Below, piece after piece: positions 11,385-25,111 of a stretch of 64,000 nucleotides of DNA. The stretch is from contig NZ_CP027712.1 of the NCBI RefSeq assembly GCF_003945765.1, positions 4,402,001 through 4,466,000 of the forward strand, in the 5' to 3' direction. A program made the position numbers and the translations under genes. Below the pieces are notes generated by a model, which was not told the DNA's origin, did no database searches, and saw nothing but the letters and a program-made list of their open reading frames with translations. The DNA is from Pseudomonas chlororaphis subsp. chlororaphis (GTDB taxonomy: Bacteria; Pseudomonadota; Gammaproteobacteria; Pseudomonadales; Pseudomonadaceae). Numbering within the stretch: position 1 is the stretch's first letter; the number at the start of each line of letters is the position of its first letter.

Positions 11385-12739
11385 CCCTGACATCCTTCGG
11401 CCCCGCCAACCGCATCCAGCGCAGCCCGGAAACTCATCCGCTGACCTGGCGCCTGCGCGACGACGGCGAGCCGGTATGGCTCGACGAGTACCAGGCCAAG
11501 AACGGCTACGCCGCGGCGCGCAAGGCCTTCGCCGACCTGTCCCAGGACGACATCGTCCAGACCGTCAAGGACGCCGGCCTCAAGGGCCGCGGCGGCGCGG
11601 GCTTCCCCACTGGCGTGAAGTGGGGCCTGATGCCCAAAGACGAATCCATGAACATCCGCTACCTGCTGTGCAACGCGGATGAAATGGAACCCAACACCTG
11701 GAAAGACCGCATGCTGATGGAGCAACTGCCCCATCTGCTGATCGAAGGCATGCTGATCAGCGCCCGTGCGCTGAAAACCTACCGCGGCTACATCTTCCTG
11801 CGGGGCGAGTACACCACCGCCGCCAAGCACCTCAACCGTGCCGTGGAAGAAGCCAAGGCCGCGGGCCTGCTGGGCAAGAACATCCTCGGCTCGGGCTTCG
11901 ACTTCGAGCTGTTCGTCCACACCGGCGCCGGGCGTTACATCTGCGGTGAAGAAACCGCACTGATCAACTCCCTCGAAGGCCGCCGTGCCAACCCACGCTC
12001 CAAGCCGCCCTTCCCTGCCGCCGTCGGCGTGTGGGGCAAGCCGACCTGCGTGAACAACGTCGAAACCCTGTGCAACGTGCCAGCGATCATCGGCGACGGC
12101 GTGGAGTGGTACAAATCCCTCGCTCGCGAAGGCAGTGAAGACCACGGCACCAAGCTGATGGGCTTCTCCGGCAAAGTGAAGAACCCTGGGCTGTGGGAGC
12201 TGCCGTTCGGCGTGACCGCGCGCGAGCTGTTCGAAGACTACGCCGGCGGCATGCGCGATGGCTTCAAGCTCAAGTGCTGGCAGCCAGGCGGCGCCGGTAC
12301 CGGTTTCCTGTTGCCTGAACACCTGGATGCGCAAATGTACGCCGGCGGCATCGCCAAGGTAGGCACCCGCATGGGTACCGGCCTGGCCATGGCGGTCGAC
12401 GACAGCATCAACATGGTGTCGCTGCTGCGCAACATGGAAGAGTTCTTTGCCCGCGAATCCTGCGGCTTCTGCACCCCTTGCCGCGATGGCCTGCCGTGGA
12501 GCGTCAAGCTGCTGCGCGCCCTCGAGAAAGGCGAAGGGCAAGCCGGTGATATCGAGACCCTGCTGGGTCTGGTCGGCTTCCTCGGCCCAGGCAAGACCTT
12601 CTGTGCTCACGCACCGGGCGCCGTGGAGCCATTGGGCAGTGCCATCAAGTATTTCCGTCCAGAGTTCGAGGCCGGCATCGCAGCCACCAGTGCTGCCGCC
12701 GTCCCGCCCCTGGCCCGGCCGATCGTAGTCGGCGCGTAA
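11381..12739 (+). CDS. nuoF: NADH-quinone oxidoreductase subunit F
   Basis: NuoF binds NADH and FMN and carries cluster N3. The FMN/NADH motif [13 protein letters not shown], the second glycine-rich motif [19 protein letters not shown] and the 4Fe-4S ligands [11 protein letters not shown] plus KTFCAHAPG are present. The product has 452 residues from ATG 11381, which overlaps the nuoE stop; a longer in-frame reading from 11276 lies inside nuoE and is rejected. The stop is followed by an unusual 125-base gap before nuoG. Confidence 0.96.
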   Translation: MTLTSFGPANRIQRSPETHPLTWRLRDDGEPVWLDEYQAKNGYAAARKAFADLSQDDIVQTVKDAGLKGRGGAGFPTGVKWGLMPKDESMNIRYLLCNADEMEPNTWKDRMLMEQLPHLLIEGMLISARALKTYRGYIFLRGEYTTAAKHLNRAVEEAKAAGLLGKNILGSGFDFELFVHTGAGRYICGEETALINSLEGRRANPRSKPPFPAAVGVWGKPTCVNNVETLCNVPAIIGDGVEWYKSLAREGSEDHGTKLMGFSGKVKNPGLWELPFGVTARELFEDYAGGMRDGFKLKCWQPGGAGTGFLLPEHLDAQMYAGGIAKVGTRMGTGLAMAVDDSINMVSLLRNMEEFFARESCGFCTPCRDGLPWSVKLLRALEKGEGQAGDIETLLGLVGFLGPGKTFCAHAPGAVEPLGSAIKYFRPEFEAGIAATSAAAVPPLARPIVVGA

Positions 12740-12748
12740 ACGTATCGA

Positions 12749-12774
12749 ACGAGGGTGGTCCGTGCCGCCCTCGT
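12749..12774 (+). other. Intercistronic hairpin between nuoF and nuoG
   Basis: A 10-bp stem (ACGAGGGTGG with CCGCCCTCGT, one G-T pair) encloses a 6-base loop, in the middle of an otherwise tightly packed operon. No T-run follows, so it does not look like a classical terminator. Partial attenuation, RNA processing or 3'-end protection of nuoABCDEF are possible roles. Confidence 0.6.
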
Positions 12775-12864
12775 ATCGCCTGAAGACGCCGCGACGCGCC
12801 AGGCGAGCACCAAGATTCCATTAGCCACGCCCGCTGACACCGGGCCAACGAAGAACTTTGAACC

Positions 12865-15579
12865 ATGGCCACTATCCACGTAGACGGCAAAGCGCTCGAA
12901 GTCGATGGGGCGGACAACCTGTTACAGGCATGTCTGTCACTAGGCCTCGACATCCCTTATTTCTGCTGGCACCCCGCTCTCGGTAGCGTCGGTGCCTGTC
13001 GCCAATGCGCGGTCAAGCAGTACACCGACGAGAACGACACCCGTGGTCGCATCGTCATGTCCTGCATGACGCCCGCCACCGACAACACCTGGATCTCCAT
13101 CGACGATGAAGAATCCAAGGCCTTCCGCGCCAGTGTCGTCGAATGGCTGATGACCAACCACCCGCACGACTGCCCGGTCTGTGAGGAAGGCGGTCACTGC
13201 CACCTGCAAGACATGACCGTGATGACCGGCCACAACGAGCGCCGTTATCGCTTCACCAAGCGTACCCACCAGAACCAGGAACTCGGCCCGTTCATCGCCC
13301 ACGAGATGAACCGCTGCATCGCCTGCTACCGTTGCGTGCGTTTCTACAAGGACTATGCCGGCGGCACCGACCTCGGTGTGTTCGGCGCCCACGACAACGT
13401 GTACTTCGGTCGCGTTGAAGACGGCACCCTGGAAAGCGAGTTCTCCGGCAACCTCACCGAGGTCTGCCCGACCGGTGTGTTCACCGACAAGACTCACTCC
13501 GAGCGCTACAACCGCAAATGGGACATGCAGTTCTCGCCGAGCATCTGCCATGGCTGCTCCAGCGGTTGCAACATTTCCCCCGGCGAGCGCTACGGCGAAC
13601 TGCGGCGCATCGAGAACCGCTACAACGGTTCGGTGAACCAGTACTTCCTGTGCGACCGTGGCCGTTTCGGCTACGGCTACGTCAACCGCGAAGACCGTCC
13701 ACGCCAGCCGCTGCTGAACGACGGTACCAAGCTGAACCTGGACCAGGCGCTGGACAAGGCCGCCGACCTGCTGCGCGGGCGCAATATCGTCGGTATCGGT
13801 TCGCCTCGCGCCAGCCTGGAAAGCAACTACGCCCTGCGTGAACTGGTAGGCGCCGAGCACTTCTACAGCGGTATCGAAGCCGCCGAACTGGAGCGCATCC
13901 GCCTGGTCCTGCAAGTGCTGAGAAACAGCCCGCTGCCCGTGCCGACCATGCGCGACATCGAAGACCACGATGCGGTGTTCGTCCTCGGCGAGGACCTGAC
14001 CCAGACCGCCGCCCGCATGGCCCTGGCCCTGCGCCAGTCGGTCAAGGGCAAGGCCGAAGAGATGGCCGACGCCATGCGCGTCCAGCCATGGCTCGACGCC
14101 GCGGTGAAAAACATCGGCCAGCACGCGCTGAACCCGCTGTTCATTGCAAGCATCGCTGAAACCAAGCTCGACGACGTCGCCGAAGAGTGTGTACACGCCG
14201 CTCCCGACGACCTGGCGCGCATCGGTTTCGCCGTAGCCCACGCCCTGGATGCCAGCGCCCCGGCCGTCGAAGGCCTGGACAGCGAAGCCTTTGAGCTGGC
14301 CAAGCGCATCGCCGACGCCCTCCTCGCCGCCAAGCGCCCACTGATCATCGCTGGCACCTCCCTGGGCTCCAAGGTGCTGATCGAAGCTGCGGCGAACATC
14401 GCCAAGGCCCTCAAGCTGCGCGAGAAGAACGGTTCCATCAGCCTGATCGTGCCCGAGGCCAACAGCCTCGGCCTGGCCATGCTCGGTGGCGAATCGGTGG
14501 ACGCCGCGCTGCAAGCGGTCATCGACGGCCAGGCCGACGCCCTGGTCGTGCTGGAAAACGATCTGTACACCCGCACCGACGCCGCCAAGGTCGATGCCGC
14601 GCTGAACGCCGCGAAAGTGCTGATCGTCGCCGACCATCAGAAGACCGCCACCAGCGATCGCGCGCACCTGGTCCTGCCAGCGGCCAGCTTCGCCGAGGGC
14701 GACGGCACCCTGGTCAGCCAGGAAGGCCGTGCCCAGCGCTTCTTCCAGGTGTTCGATCCAACCTATATGGATGCCAGCATCCTGGTTCACGAAGGCTGGC
14801 GCTGGCTGCATGCCCTGCGCTCTACCCTGCTGAACAAGCCGGTGGACTGGACCCAGCTGGACCACGTGACCGCCGCCTGCGCCCAGAGCAACCCGCAACT
14901 GGCGCACATCGTCGATGCCGCGCCATCGGCGTCGTTCCGCATCAAGGGCCTGAAGCTGGCTCGCGAACCGCTGCGTTACAGCGGCCGTACCGCCATGCGC
15001 GCCGATATCAGCGTGCACGAGCCACGTACCCCGCAAGACCAGGACACCGCGTTTTCCTTCTCCATGGAAGGTTACTCGGGCTCCGTGGAACCACGCTCCC
15101 AGGTGCCGTTCGCCTGGTCGCCGGGCTGGAACTCGCCGCAAGCCTGGAACAAGTTCCAGGACGAAGTCGGTGGTCACCTGCGTGCCGGCGATCCGGGCAC
15201 CCGCCTGATCGAAAGCCAGGGCGACAGCCTCGGCTGGTTCGCCAGCGTGCCGCGCGCCTTCTCCCCTGCCCAGGGCACCTGGCAGGCGGTGCCGTTCTAC
15301 CACCTGTTCGGCAGCGAGGAGAACTCTTCGAAAGCCGCTCCGGTCCAGGAACGCATCCCGGCCGCCTACGTCTCCCTGGCCAAGTCCGAAGCCGACCGCC
15401 TGGGCGTCAACGATGGCGCGCTGCTCGCCGTGAGCGTGGCGGGCCAGACCCTGCGTCTGCCGCTGCGCATCAACGAAGAGCTGGGCGCTGGCCTGGTGGC
15501 CCTGCCAGCAGGCCTGGCGGGCATTCCACCGGCGTTCTTTGGCAAATCCGTTGACGGTCTGCAGGAGGCAGCGCAATGA
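12865..15579 (+). CDS. nuoG: NADH-quinone oxidoreductase subunit G
   Basis: NuoG is the largest subunit of the NADH dehydrogenase module. The 904-residue product carries the 2Fe-2S N1b motif ([16 protein letters not shown]), the His-ligated N5 cluster ([12 protein letters not shown]), N4 ([10 protein letters not shown] ... CPTG), and the extra N7 motif CHGCSSGCN about residue 230, found in E. coli-type enzymes. The rest is a molybdopterin-oxidoreductase-like domain without the cofactor. The ribosome-binding site upstream of ATG 12865 is weak (GAAGAA). The stop overlaps the nuoH start. Confidence 0.96.
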   Translation: MATIHVDGKALEVDGADNLLQACLSLGLDIPYFCWHPALGSVGACRQCAVKQYTDENDTRGRIVMSCMTPATDNTWISIDDEESKAFRASVVEWLMTNHPHDCPVCEEGGHCHLQDMTVMTGHNERRYRFTKRTHQNQELGPFIAHEMNRCIACYRCVRFYKDYAGGTDLGVFGAHDNVYFGRVEDGTLESEFSGNLTEVCPTGVFTDKTHSERYNRKWDMQFSPSICHGCSSGCNISPGERYGELRRIENRYNGSVNQYFLCDRGRFGYGYVNREDRPRQPLLNDGTKLNLDQALDKAADLLRGRNIVGIGSPRASLESNYALRELVGAEHFYSGIEAAELERIRLVLQVLRNSPLPVPTMRDIEDHDAVFVLGEDLTQTAARMALALRQSVKGKAEEMADAMRVQPWLDAAVKNIGQHALNPLFIASIAETKLDDVAEECVHAAPDDLARIGFAVAHALDASAPAVEGLDSEAFELAKRIADALLAAKRPLIIAGTSLGSKVLIEAAANIAKALKLREKNGSISLIVPEANSLGLAMLGGESVDAALQAVIDGQADALVVLENDLYTRTDAAKVDAALNAAKVLIVADHQKTATSDRAHLVLPAASFAEGDGTLVSQEGRAQRFFQVFDPTYMDASILVHEGWRWLHALRSTLLNKPVDWTQLDHVTAACAQSNPQLAHIVDAAPSASFRIKGLKLAREPLRYSGRTAMRADISVHEPRTPQDQDTAFSFSMEGYSGSVEPRSQVPFAWSPGWNSPQAWNKFQDEVGGHLRAGDPGTRLIESQGDSLGWFASVPRAFSPAQGTWQAVPFYHLFGSEENSSKAAPVQERIPAAYVSLAKSEADRLGVNDGALLAVSVAGQTLRLPLRINEELGAGLVALPAGLAGIPPAFFGKSVDGLQEAAQ

Positions 15580-16583
15580 CCTGGTTCACCCCTGAAGTGA
15601 TCGACGTGATCCTGGCGGTCGTCAAAGCCCTGGTCATCATGCTGGCCGTGGTGGTCGCAGGTGCCTTGCTCAGCTTTGTCGAACGTCGCCTGCTGGGCTG
15701 GTGGCAGGACCGTTACGGTCCGAACCGCGTTGGCCCGTTCGGCATGTTCCAGATCGCCGCCGACATGCTGAAGATGTTCTTCAAGGAAGACTGGACCCCG
15801 CCGTTTGCCGACAAGGTGATCTTCACCCTGGCACCGGTCGTGGCCATGAGCGCCTTGCTGATCGCTTTCGCGATCATCCCGATCACCCCGACCTGGGGCG
15901 TGGCGGACCTGAACATCGGCCTGCTGTTCTTCTTCGCCATGGCCGGCCTGTCGGTCTACGCGGTGCTGTTCGCCGGCTGGTCGAGCAACAACAAGTTCGC
16001 CCTGCTCGGCAGCCTGCGCGCCTCGGCCCAGACCGTGTCCTATGAAGTGTTCATGGGCCTAGCGCTGATGGGCATCGTGGCCCAGGTCGGCTCGTTCAAC
16101 ATGCGCGACATCGTCGACTACCAGGCGCAGAACCTGTGGTTCATCATTCCGCAGTTCTTCGGTTTCTGTACCTTCTTCATCGCTGGCGTGGCCGTGACTC
16201 ACCGTCACCCGTTCGACCAGCCGGAAGCGGAACAGGAACTGGCCGACGGTTACCACATTGAATACGCCGGCATGAAATGGGGCATGTTCTTCGTTGGCGA
16301 GTACATCGGCATCATCCTGATCTCGGCACTGCTGGTCACCCTGTTCTTCGGTGGCTGGCACGGTCCGTTCGGCATCCTGCCGCAACTGTCCTTCGTCTGG
16401 TTCGCCCTGAAGACCGCGTTCTTCATCATGCTGTTCATCCTGCTGCGCGCTTCCATCCCGCGTCCGCGTTATGACCAGGTGATGGACTTCAGCTGGAAAT
16501 TCTGCCTGCCGCTGACCCTGATCAATTTGCTGGTGACTGCTGCGCTTGTGTTGTTGAACACGCCAGCGGGCGCGGTTCAGTGA
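15576..16583 (+). CDS. nuoH: NADH-quinone oxidoreductase subunit H
   Basis: NuoH is the multi-spanning membrane subunit (335 residues, eight predicted helices) that, with NuoB and NuoD, closes the quinone chamber and starts the proton path. The family signatures [21 protein letters not shown] and the loop with [17 protein letters not shown] are intact. Translation is coupled to nuoG by an ATGA overlap. Confidence 0.96.
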   Translation: MTWFTPEVIDVILAVVKALVIMLAVVVAGALLSFVERRLLGWWQDRYGPNRVGPFGMFQIAADMLKMFFKEDWTPPFADKVIFTLAPVVAMSALLIAFAIIPITPTWGVADLNIGLLFFFAMAGLSVYAVLFAGWSSNNKFALLGSLRASAQTVSYEVFMGLALMGIVAQVGSFNMRDIVDYQAQNLWFIIPQFFGFCTFFIAGVAVTHRHPFDQPEAEQELADGYHIEYAGMKWGMFFVGEYIGIILISALLVTLFFGGWHGPFGILPQLSFVWFALKTAFFIMLFILLRASIPRPRYDQVMDFSWKFCLPLTLINLLVTAALVLLNTPAGAVQ

Positions 16584-16594
16584 GGATTTGACCC

Positions 16595-17143
16595 ATGTTC
16601 AAATATATTGGCGACATCGTTAAGGGTACTGGTACCCAACTGCGCAGCCTGGTGATGGTCTTCGGCCATGGCTTTCGCAAGCGCGACACCCTGCAATACC
16701 CGGAAGAGCCGGTCTACCTGCCGCCCCGCTACCGCGGCCGCATCGTGCTGACCCGCGACCCCGATGGCGAAGAGCGTTGCGTAGCCTGCAACCTTTGCGC
16801 CGTGGCATGCCCGGTGGGTTGCATCTCGCTGCAGAAAGCTGAAACCGAAGACGGTCGCTGGTACCCGGACTTCTTCCGCATCAACTTCTCGCGTTGCATC
16901 TTCTGCGGCCTCTGCGAGGAAGCCTGCCCGACCACCGCGATCCAGCTGACCCCGGATTTCGAGATGGCCGAGTTCAAACGTCAGGACCTGGTTTACGAGA
17001 AAGAAGATCTGCTGATCTCCGGCCCCGGAAAGAACCCTGATTACAACTTCTATCGTGTTGCAGGTATGGCCATTGCCGGTAAGCCAAAAGGCTCCGCGCA
17101 AAACGAAGCCGAGCCGATCAACGTGAAGAGCTTGCTGCCTTAA
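16595..17143 (+). CDS. nuoI: NADH-quinone oxidoreductase subunit I
   Basis: NuoI is the 8Fe ferredoxin-like subunit that passes electrons from NuoG to NuoB through clusters N6a and N6b. Two complete CxxCxxCxxxCP motifs are visible: [12 protein letters not shown] and [12 protein letters not shown]. The product has 182 residues, lies peripherally on the cytoplasmic face, and starts 11 bases after nuoH with GAGG as ribosome-binding site. Confidence 0.96.
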   Translation: MFKYIGDIVKGTGTQLRSLVMVFGHGFRKRDTLQYPEEPVYLPPRYRGRIVLTRDPDGEERCVACNLCAVACPVGCISLQKAETEDGRWYPDFFRINFSRCIFCGLCEEACPTTAIQLTPDFEMAEFKRQDLVYEKEDLLISGPGKNPDYNFYRVAGMAIAGKPKGSAQNEAEPINVKSLLP

Positions 17144-17152
17144 GGAAGAAAG

Positions 17153-17653
17153 ATGGAATTCGCTTTCTATTTCGCGTCAGGTGTCGCCGTTGTCTCCACG
17201 CTCCGCGTGGTGACCAACACCAACCCTGTGCACGCCCTGCTCTACCTGATCATTTCGCTGATCGCCGTGGCGATGACCTTCTTCAGCCTCGGCGCGCCGT
17301 TCGCCGGCGTGCTGGAAGTGATCGCCTATGCCGGCGCCATCATGGTGCTGTTCGTGTTCGTGGTGATGATGCTGAACCTGGGGCCTGCCTCGGTTCAGCA
17401 GGAACGCATCTGGCTCAAGCCGGGAATCTGGCTGGGGCCGGTGGTGCTCGCCGCCCTGCTGCTGGTGGAACTGCTGTACGTGCTGTTCAGCCACCAGAGC
17501 GGTACCGGTGTCGGCCACACCACCGTGGACGCCAAGGCCGTGGGCATCAGCCTGTTCGGTCCTTATCTGCTGGTGGTCGAACTCGCCTCGATGCTGCTGC
17601 TCGCCGCAGCCGTCACGGCGTTCCACCTGGGCCGCAACGAGGCGAAGGAGTAA
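17153..17653 (+). CDS. nuoJ: NADH-quinone oxidoreductase subunit J
   Basis: NuoJ is a small membrane subunit (166 residues, five helices). Its third helix carries the conserved pi-bulge segment [20 protein letters not shown], which links quinone chemistry to proton pumping. AAGGAAG upstream of ATG 17153 is a good ribosome-binding site, nine bases after nuoI ends. Confidence 0.95.
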   Translation: MEFAFYFASGVAVVSTLRVVTNTNPVHALLYLIISLIAVAMTFFSLGAPFAGVLEVIAYAGAIMVLFVFVVMMLNLGPASVQQERIWLKPGIWLGPVVLAALLLVELLYVLFSHQSGTGVGHTTVDAKAVGISLFGPYLLVVELASMLLLAAAVTAFHLGRNEAKE

Positions 17654-17657
17654 GAAC

Positions 17658-17975
17658 ATGCCTACGATCGGAACTATCCCTCTGGAGCATGGCCTGGCCG
17701 TTGCCGGCATCCTGTTCTGCCTTGGCCTGGTCGGCCTGATGGTGCGCCGCAACATTCTCTTCGTGCTGATGAGCCTGGAAGTGATGATGAACGCCTCCGC
17801 CCTGGCCTTCATCGTCGCAGGTGCCAGATGGGCGCAGCCGGATGGACAGATCATGTTCATCCTGGTGATCAGCCTGGCAGCCGCTGAGGCCAGCATTGGC
17901 CTGGCGATCCTGTTGCAGCTGTATCGCCGCTTCCACACTCTCGATATCGACGCTGCCAGCGAGATGCGCGGATGA
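17658..17975 (+). CDS. nuoK: NADH-quinone oxidoreductase subunit K
   Basis: NuoK is an MrpC-like antiporter subunit with three transmembrane helices (105 residues). The conserved glutamates in helix 2 ([13 protein letters not shown]) and helix 3 ([13 protein letters not shown]) that form the proton path are present. ATG 17658 follows GGAGTAAGAAC and is four bases after nuoJ; the longer in-frame reading from 17508 lies inside nuoJ. The stop overlaps nuoL. Confidence 0.95.
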   Translation: MPTIGTIPLEHGLAVAGILFCLGLVGLMVRRNILFVLMSLEVMMNASALAFIVAGARWAQPDGQIMFILVISLAAAEASIGLAILLQLYRRFHTLDIDAASEMRG

Positions 17976-19825
17976 ACCTTCTCTATCTGACTTTCCTGTT
18001 CCCCCTGATCGGTTTCCTGCTGCTGTCGTTCTCCCGTGGACGCCTCTCGGAAAACCTCGCCGCCCTGATCGGTGTCGGCTCCGTTGGCCTGTCGGCGATT
18101 GTCGCGGCTTATGTGATCTGGCAATTCAACGTCGCCCCGCCGGAAGGCGGCCACTACACCCAGGTGCTGTGGCAGTGGATGACCGTAGGCGACTTCAAGC
18201 CGACCTTCGCCCTGTATCTGGATGGCCTGTCCGTGACCATGCTCGGCGTGGTGGTGGGCGTGGGCTTCCTGATCCACCTGTTCGCGTCCTGGTACATGCG
18301 CGGTGAAGACGGTTACTCGCGCTTCTTCGCCTACACCAACCTGTTCATCGCCAGCATGCTGTTCCTGGTGCTCGGCGATGACCTGTTGTTCCTGTACTTC
18401 GGCTGGGAAGGCGTGGGCCTGTGCTCGTACCTGCTGATCGGTTTCTACTACAGCAACCGCAACAACGGTAACGCGGCACTCAAGGCCTTTATCGTCACCC
18501 GCATCGGCGACGTGTTCATGGCCATCGGCCTGTTCATCCTGTTCCAGCAGCTGGGCACCCTGAATATCCAGCAACTGCTGGTCGCGGCACCTGCGAAGTT
18601 CCAGGCCGGCGACTTCTGGATCGTCCTGGCGACCCTGATGCTGCTGGGCGGCGCGGTCGGTAAATCCGCCCAGCTGCCGCTGCAGACCTGGCTGGCGGAC
18701 GCGATGGCCGGTCCTACTCCGGTTTCGGCACTGATCCACGCCGCAACCATGGTGACCGCCGGTGTCTACCTGATCGCCCGTACCCACGGTCTGTTCGCCC
18801 TGGCGCCGGATATCCTGCACCTGGTGGGCGTCGTCGGTGGCGTGACCCTGGTCCTGGCCGGCTTCGCCGCGCTGGTCCAGACCGACATCAAGCGGATCCT
18901 CGCCTACTCGACCATGAGCCAGATCGGCTACATGTTCCTGGCCCTGGGCGTTGGCGCCTGGGATGGCGCGATCTTCCACCTGATGACCCACGCCTTCTTC
19001 AAGGCCCTGCTGTTCCTTGCCTCCGGTGCGGTGATCGTTGCCTGCCACCACGAGCAGAACATCTTCAAGATGGGCGGCCTGTGGAAGAAACTGCCACTGG
19101 CCTACGCCAGCTTCATCGTCGGCGGCGCGGCCCTGGCGGCCTTGCCACTGGTCACCGCCGGTTTCTACTCCAAGGACGAGATCCTCTGGGAAGCCTTCGC
19201 CAGCGGTAACCACGGCCTGCTGTATGCCGGTCTGGTCGGGGCCTTCATGACCTCGCTGTACACCTTCCGCCTGATCTTCATCACCTTCCACGGTGAAGCC
19301 AAGACCGAAGCCCACGCCGGCCACGGTATCAGCCACTGGCTGCCGCTGTCGGTGCTGATCATTCTGTCGACCGCCGTCGGCGCCATGATCACCCCACCGC
19401 TGCACGGTGTGCTGCCGCAAAGCGTCGGCCATGCCGGCGGCGAAGCCAAGCACAGCCTGGAACTGGCGTCGGGCGCCATCGCCATCGCCGGTATCCTGCT
19501 GGCCGCGCTGCTGTTCCTCGGCAAGCGTCGCTTCGTTACCGCCGTCGCCAACAGCGGCATCGGCCGCATCCTCTCAGCCTGGTGGTTCGCTGCCTGGGGC
19601 TTCGACTGGATCTACGACAAACTGTTCGTCAAGCCATATCTGGCGATCAGCCATGTACTGCGCAAAGACCCGCTCGACCAGACCATCGGTCTGATCCCGC
19701 GCCTGGCCAAAGGGGGCCACAACTCCCTGAGCCGTACGGAAACCGGTCAACTGCGTTGGTACGCCGCCTCGATGGCTGCTGGTGCCGTGCTGGTTATCGG
19801 CGCCGTCGTGCTGGTAGCGGTCTGA
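17972..19825 (+). CDS. nuoL: NADH-quinone oxidoreductase subunit L
   Basis: NuoL is the distal antiporter-like proton-pumping subunit with the long lateral helix. The product has 617 residues with about 16 membrane segments. Motifs seen are [21 protein letters not shown] with the key glutamate, [25 protein letters not shown] with the conserved lysine region nearby, and [16 protein letters not shown]. The C-terminal half of the lateral helix and final membrane segment are present. The start overlaps the nuoK stop. Confidence 0.96.
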   Translation: MNLLYLTFLFPLIGFLLLSFSRGRLSENLAALIGVGSVGLSAIVAAYVIWQFNVAPPEGGHYTQVLWQWMTVGDFKPTFALYLDGLSVTMLGVVVGVGFLIHLFASWYMRGEDGYSRFFAYTNLFIASMLFLVLGDDLLFLYFGWEGVGLCSYLLIGFYYSNRNNGNAALKAFIVTRIGDVFMAIGLFILFQQLGTLNIQQLLVAAPAKFQAGDFWIVLATLMLLGGAVGKSAQLPLQTWLADAMAGPTPVSALIHAATMVTAGVYLIARTHGLFALAPDILHLVGVVGGVTLVLAGFAALVQTDIKRILAYSTMSQIGYMFLALGVGAWDGAIFHLMTHAFFKALLFLASGAVIVACHHEQNIFKMGGLWKKLPLAYASFIVGGAALAALPLVTAGFYSKDEILWEAFASGNHGLLYAGLVGAFMTSLYTFRLIFITFHGEAKTEAHAGHGISHWLPLSVLIILSTAVGAMITPPLHGVLPQSVGHAGGEAKHSLELASGAIAIAGILLAALLFLGKRRFVTAVANSGIGRILSAWWFAAWGFDWIYDKLFVKPYLAISHVLRKDPLDQTIGLIPRLAKGGHNSLSRTETGQLRWYAASMAAGAVLVIGAVVLVAV

Positions 19826-19864
19826 TATGAACCTTGCGAACTTGCGAAAGGAATTGAGCCCGTC

Positions 19865-21397
19865 ATGATTCTGCCTTGGCTAATCCTGATCCCCTTCATC
19901 GGCGGCCTGCTGTGCTGGATGGGTGAGCGCTTCGGCGCCACCCTCCCCCGCTGGATTGCGCTGCTGACCATGTCCCTGGAACTCGCTCTCGGCCTCTGGC
20001 TGTGGGCCCATGGCGACTATTCATTCGCTCCGGCACCTGGCGCCGATCCGACCTGGACCCTGGAGTTCAAGCACGTCTGGATCGAGCGCTTCGGCATCAA
20101 CGTGCATCTGGCCCTCGATGGCCTGTCGCTGTTGATGATCCTGCTGACCGGCCTCCTGGGCGTGCTGTCCGTCCTCTGCTCCTGGAAAGAGATCCAGCGT
20201 CACGTGGGCTTCTTCCACCTGAACCTGATGTGGATCCTGGGCGGTGTCGTCGGCGTGTTCCTCGCCCTCGACCTGTTCATGTTCTTCTTCTTCTGGGAAA
20301 TGATGCTGGTGCCGATGTACTTCCTCATCGCGCTCTGGGGTCACAGTTCTTCGGACGGCAAGAAAACCCGGATCTACGCCGCGACCAAGTTCTTCATCTT
20401 CACTCAGGCTTCCGGCCTGATCATGCTGGTGGCGATCCTCGGTCTGGTGCTGGTCAACTTCAACGACACCGGGGTGATCACCTTCAACTACGCCGACCTG
20501 TTGAAGACCAAGATGTCGACCACCACCGAGTACGTGCTGATGCTCGGCTTCTTCATCGCCTTCGCGGTGAAACTGCCGGTGGTGCCGTTCCACTCCTGGC
20601 TGCCCGATGCCCACGCCCAGGCACCGACCGCGGGTTCCGTGGACCTCGCCGGTATCTTGCTGAAGACCGCGGCCTACGGCCTGCTGCGTTTCGCCCTGCC
20701 GCTGTTCCCGAATGCCTCGGCCGAGTTCGCGCCGATCGCCATGACCCTGGGTCTGATCGGGATCTTCTACGGTGCCTTCCTGGCCTTCGCCCAAACCGAC
20801 ATCAAGCGCCTGGTGGCATTCTCCAGCGTTTCGCACATGGGCTTCGTGCTGATCGGTATCTACTCCGGCAGCCAGCTGGCCCTGCAGGGCGCGGTGATCC
20901 AGATGCTGGCGCACGGCCTGTCGGCGGCGGCACTCTTTATCCTGTGCGGCCAGTTGTACGAACGCACCCACACCCGCGATATGCGTGAAATGGGTGGCCT
21001 GTGGTCGAAGATCGCCTACCTGCCAGCCATCAGCCTGTTCTTCGCCGCGGCCTCGCTGGGCTTGCCGGCGACCGGTAACTTCGTCGGCGAATTCCTGATC
21101 CTGATCGGCACCTTCGCCCGTGCCCCATGGGTCACTGTGCTCGCGACGTCCGGCCTGGTGTTCGGTTCGGTCTATTCGCTGATCATGATTCACCGCGCCT
21201 ACTTCGGCCCGGCCAAGTCGGACGCGGTCCTGCACGGCATGGACGCTCGCGAACTGATCATGGTGGTCGGACTGGCGGCGCTGCTGATCTACATCGGCAT
21301 CTACCCGCAACCGTTCCTCGATACCTCTGCCGCCACCATGAGTGGCGTGCAGCAATGGCTCGGCACCGCCTTCACTCAACTCGCTTCGGCCCGGTAA
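19865..21397 (+). CDS. nuoM: NADH-quinone oxidoreductase subunit M
   Basis: NuoM is the middle antiporter-like pump of complex I (510 residues, 14 membrane segments). The signature [19 protein letters not shown] with the essential glutamate, the discontinuous helix around [19 protein letters not shown] and [15 protein letters not shown] are intact. AAAGGAATTG precedes the start, which lies 39 bases after nuoL. Confidence 0.96.
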   Translation: MILPWLILIPFIGGLLCWMGERFGATLPRWIALLTMSLELALGLWLWAHGDYSFAPAPGADPTWTLEFKHVWIERFGINVHLALDGLSLLMILLTGLLGVLSVLCSWKEIQRHVGFFHLNLMWILGGVVGVFLALDLFMFFFFWEMMLVPMYFLIALWGHSSSDGKKTRIYAATKFFIFTQASGLIMLVAILGLVLVNFNDTGVITFNYADLLKTKMSTTTEYVLMLGFFIAFAVKLPVVPFHSWLPDAHAQAPTAGSVDLAGILLKTAAYGLLRFALPLFPNASAEFAPIAMTLGLIGIFYGAFLAFAQTDIKRLVAFSSVSHMGFVLIGIYSGSQLALQGAVIQMLAHGLSAAALFILCGQLYERTHTRDMREMGGLWSKIAYLPAISLFFAAASLGLPATGNFVGEFLILIGTFARAPWVTVLATSGLVFGSVYSLIMIHRAYFGPAKSDAVLHGMDARELIMVVGLAALLIYIGIYPQPFLDTSAATMSGVQQWLGTAFTQLASAR

Positions 21398-21404
21398 GAG
21401 CGCT

Positions 21405-22868
21405 ATGGACTTTACGATTCAACACTTTATCGCGCTTGCGCCGCTGTTGATCACCAGCCTCACCATCATTGTGGTGATGCTGGCTATCGCCTGGCGTCGC
21501 AACCATTCGCAAACCTTCCTGCTGTCGGTCGCCGGTCTGAACCTGGCGTTGCTGTCGATCCTCCCGGCCCTGAAAGTCACCCCTCTGGCGGTGACTCCAT
21601 TGCTGCAGATCGACCAGTTCGCCTGCCTGTACATGGCGCTGATCCTGGTGGCCACCCTGGCCTGCGTCACCCTCGCCCATGCCTACCTGGGCGACGGCGG
21701 CACCGGTTACCCGGGCAACCGCGAAGAACTGTACCTGCTGATCCTGATGGCCGCCGCCGGTGGCCTGGTTCTGGTCAGCGCGCAGCACCTGGCCGGCTTG
21801 TTCATCGGCCTGGAGCTGCTCTCGGTACCGGTCTACGGCCTGGTGGCTTATGCCTTCTTCAACAAGCGCTCGCTGGAAGCCGGCATCAAGTACATGGTGC
21901 TGTCGGCCGCCGGTTCCGCGTTCCTGCTGTTCGGCATGGCCCTGCTCTACGCCGAAGCCGGCAGCCTGAGCTTCAACGGCATCGGTCAGGCCCTGGCCGC
22001 GACCGGCCTGCCTAGCCCGCTGGCCCAACTGGGCCTGGGCATGATGCTGATCGGCCTGGCGTTCAAGCTGTCGCTGGTACCCTTCCACCTGTGGACCCCG
22101 GACGTCTACGAAGGGGCCCCGGCGCCTGTGGCGGCCTTCCTGGCCACCGCGAGCAAGGTGGCGGTATTCGCGGTGATGGTGCGTCTGTTCCAGATCTCGC
22201 CGGTGGCCAGCAGCGGTGTCCTGAACACCGTGCTGACCCTGATCGCGATTGCCTCGATCCTGTTCGGCAACCTGCTGGCGCTGACCCAGAGCAACCTCAA
22301 GCGTCTGCTGGGTTACTCGTCCATCGCCCACTTCGGTTACCTGCTGATCGCCCTGGTGGCGAGCAAGGGCCTGGCGATGGAAGCCATCGGCGTCTACCTG
22401 GTCACCTACGTGATCACCAGCCTCGGCGCCTTCGGCGTGATCACCCTGATGTCCTCGCCCTACAAGGGTCGCGACGCGGATGCCCTGTACGAGTACCGCG
22501 GCCTGTTCTGGCGCCGTCCGTACCTGACCGCCGTACTGACCGTGATGATGCTGTCCCTGGCCGGCATCCCGCTGACCGCGGGCTTCATCGGCAAGTTCTA
22601 CATCATCGCCACCGGTGTCGAAGCGCACCAATGGTGGCTGGTCGGCTCCCTGGTCCTGGGTAGCGCCATCGGCGTGTTCTACTACCTGCGCGTCATGGTC
22701 ACCCTGTACCTGATCGAGCCAAACCTGCGCCGCGTCGATGCCCAGCTGCACTGGGAACAGAAAGCCGGCGGCGTAATGCTGCTGGCCATCGCGGTCCTGG
22801 CGTTCTTCCTCGGCGTCTACCCACAACCGCTGCTGATCCTGGTCCAGCAATCCGGTCTGGCGGGCTGA
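21405..22868 (+). CDS. nuoN: NADH-quinone oxidoreductase subunit N
   Basis: NuoN is the proximal antiporter-like pump (487 residues, 14 segments). The glutamate-bearing helix [19 protein letters not shown], the discontinuous helix [19 protein letters not shown] and [16 protein letters not shown] mark the family. ATG 21405 is eight bases after the nuoM stop; a longer in-frame reading begins inside nuoM. It is the last gene of the operon, which closes with a terminator. Confidence 0.96.
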   Translation: MDFTIQHFIALAPLLITSLTIIVVMLAIAWRRNHSQTFLLSVAGLNLALLSILPALKVTPLAVTPLLQIDQFACLYMALILVATLACVTLAHAYLGDGGTGYPGNREELYLLILMAAAGGLVLVSAQHLAGLFIGLELLSVPVYGLVAYAFFNKRSLEAGIKYMVLSAAGSAFLLFGMALLYAEAGSLSFNGIGQALAATGLPSPLAQLGLGMMLIGLAFKLSLVPFHLWTPDVYEGAPAPVAAFLATASKVAVFAVMVRLFQISPVASSGVLNTVLTLIAIASILFGNLLALTQSNLKRLLGYSSIAHFGYLLIALVASKGLAMEAIGVYLVTYVITSLGAFGVITLMSSPYKGRDADALYEYRGLFWRRPYLTAVLTVMMLSLAGIPLTAGFIGKFYIIATGVEAHQWWLVGSLVLGSAIGVFYYLRVMVTLYLIEPNLRRVDAQLHWEQKAGGVMLLAIAVLAFFLGVYPQPLLILVQQSGLAG

Positions 22869-22898
22869 TCGCTCAAGCACGATCCGCGGTAAAACAAG

Positions 22899-22922
22899 AC
22901 GGCGCCTTCGGGCGCCGTTTTG
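22899..22922 (+). terminator. Terminator of the nuo operon
   Basis: The 8-bp stem ACGGCGCC/GGCGCCGT closed by a TTCG tetraloop is followed by TTTG. It lies 30 bases after nuoN. Confidence 0.85.
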
Positions 22923-23056
22923 CATTTATGGGAACGGCCCTCCCCTGCCCTGCGAATTGCCCTTCAAGCAAATCCGTGATGCCTGACATACCCGAACTGT
23001 GCCTGGCTTTAAAGTGAACTCCACACGTCACACTCAAATAGAGGCAAGGAAGAACG

Positions 23057-23230
23057 ATGAGACGAGACATCTTTTCCGAGTTGGTCGAAGGCCTTGAAGC
23101 GCTGGCAGATGAACGTCACGGCAAGATCACACTACCCACCAGGACGCTGTCGCGAGCAATCGAGCGGCAACCCTCTACACCTACAGAACTGAAGACCGCC
23201 GGCACCTGCGCCACGAAACAGCTAGGGTAG
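23057..23230 (+). pseudogene. Truncated remnant of a HigA/XRE-type antitoxin gene
   Basis: ATG 23057, preceded by AAGGAAG, opens a 57-codon frame. Its first 25 residues (MRRDIFSELVEGLEALADER then HGKITL) match what I know as the conserved N terminus of a family of about 100-residue helix-turn-helix antitoxins. The expected HTH part is missing; the frame degrades after TPTEL and runs into a REP-like sequence (GGCTTGCTCGCGAAAGCG). A frame change near codon 47 would prolong similarity only slightly. No toxin gene is recognisable on either side, so this is most likely a decayed toxin-antitoxin remnant. Confidence 0.55.
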
Positions 23231-23270
23231 GCTTGCTCGCGAAAGCGACAACGCAATCATCGCGCGCCTC

Positions 23271-23296
23271 GAAAAAACGGCACCCGAAGGTGCCGT
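23271..23296 (-). terminator. Terminator of the glp-like ABC operon
   Basis: Read on minus, the stem ACGGCACC/GGTGCCGT with a TTCG loop is followed by a run of six T. It lies just past the end of the substrate-binding protein gene. Confidence 0.93.
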
Positions 23297-23318
23297 TGCG
23301 TATTACCGATCCACAACC

Positions 23319-25061
<1,743 letters not shown>

Positions 25062-25111
25062 AGAGACCTCCCGGTTGAATTTCGAAGCAGGACCGCCGCG
25101 CACGCGCCCGG

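Noticed and set aside
12940..15576. 878-codon frame on minus opposite nuoG
   Set aside because: It is a shadow of nuoG; composition is rich in Gly/Val/His/Gln as typical for antisense frames here.
17177..19453. 758-codon frame on minus opposite nuoJ-nuoL
   Set aside because: Shadow of membrane-protein genes; no domain.
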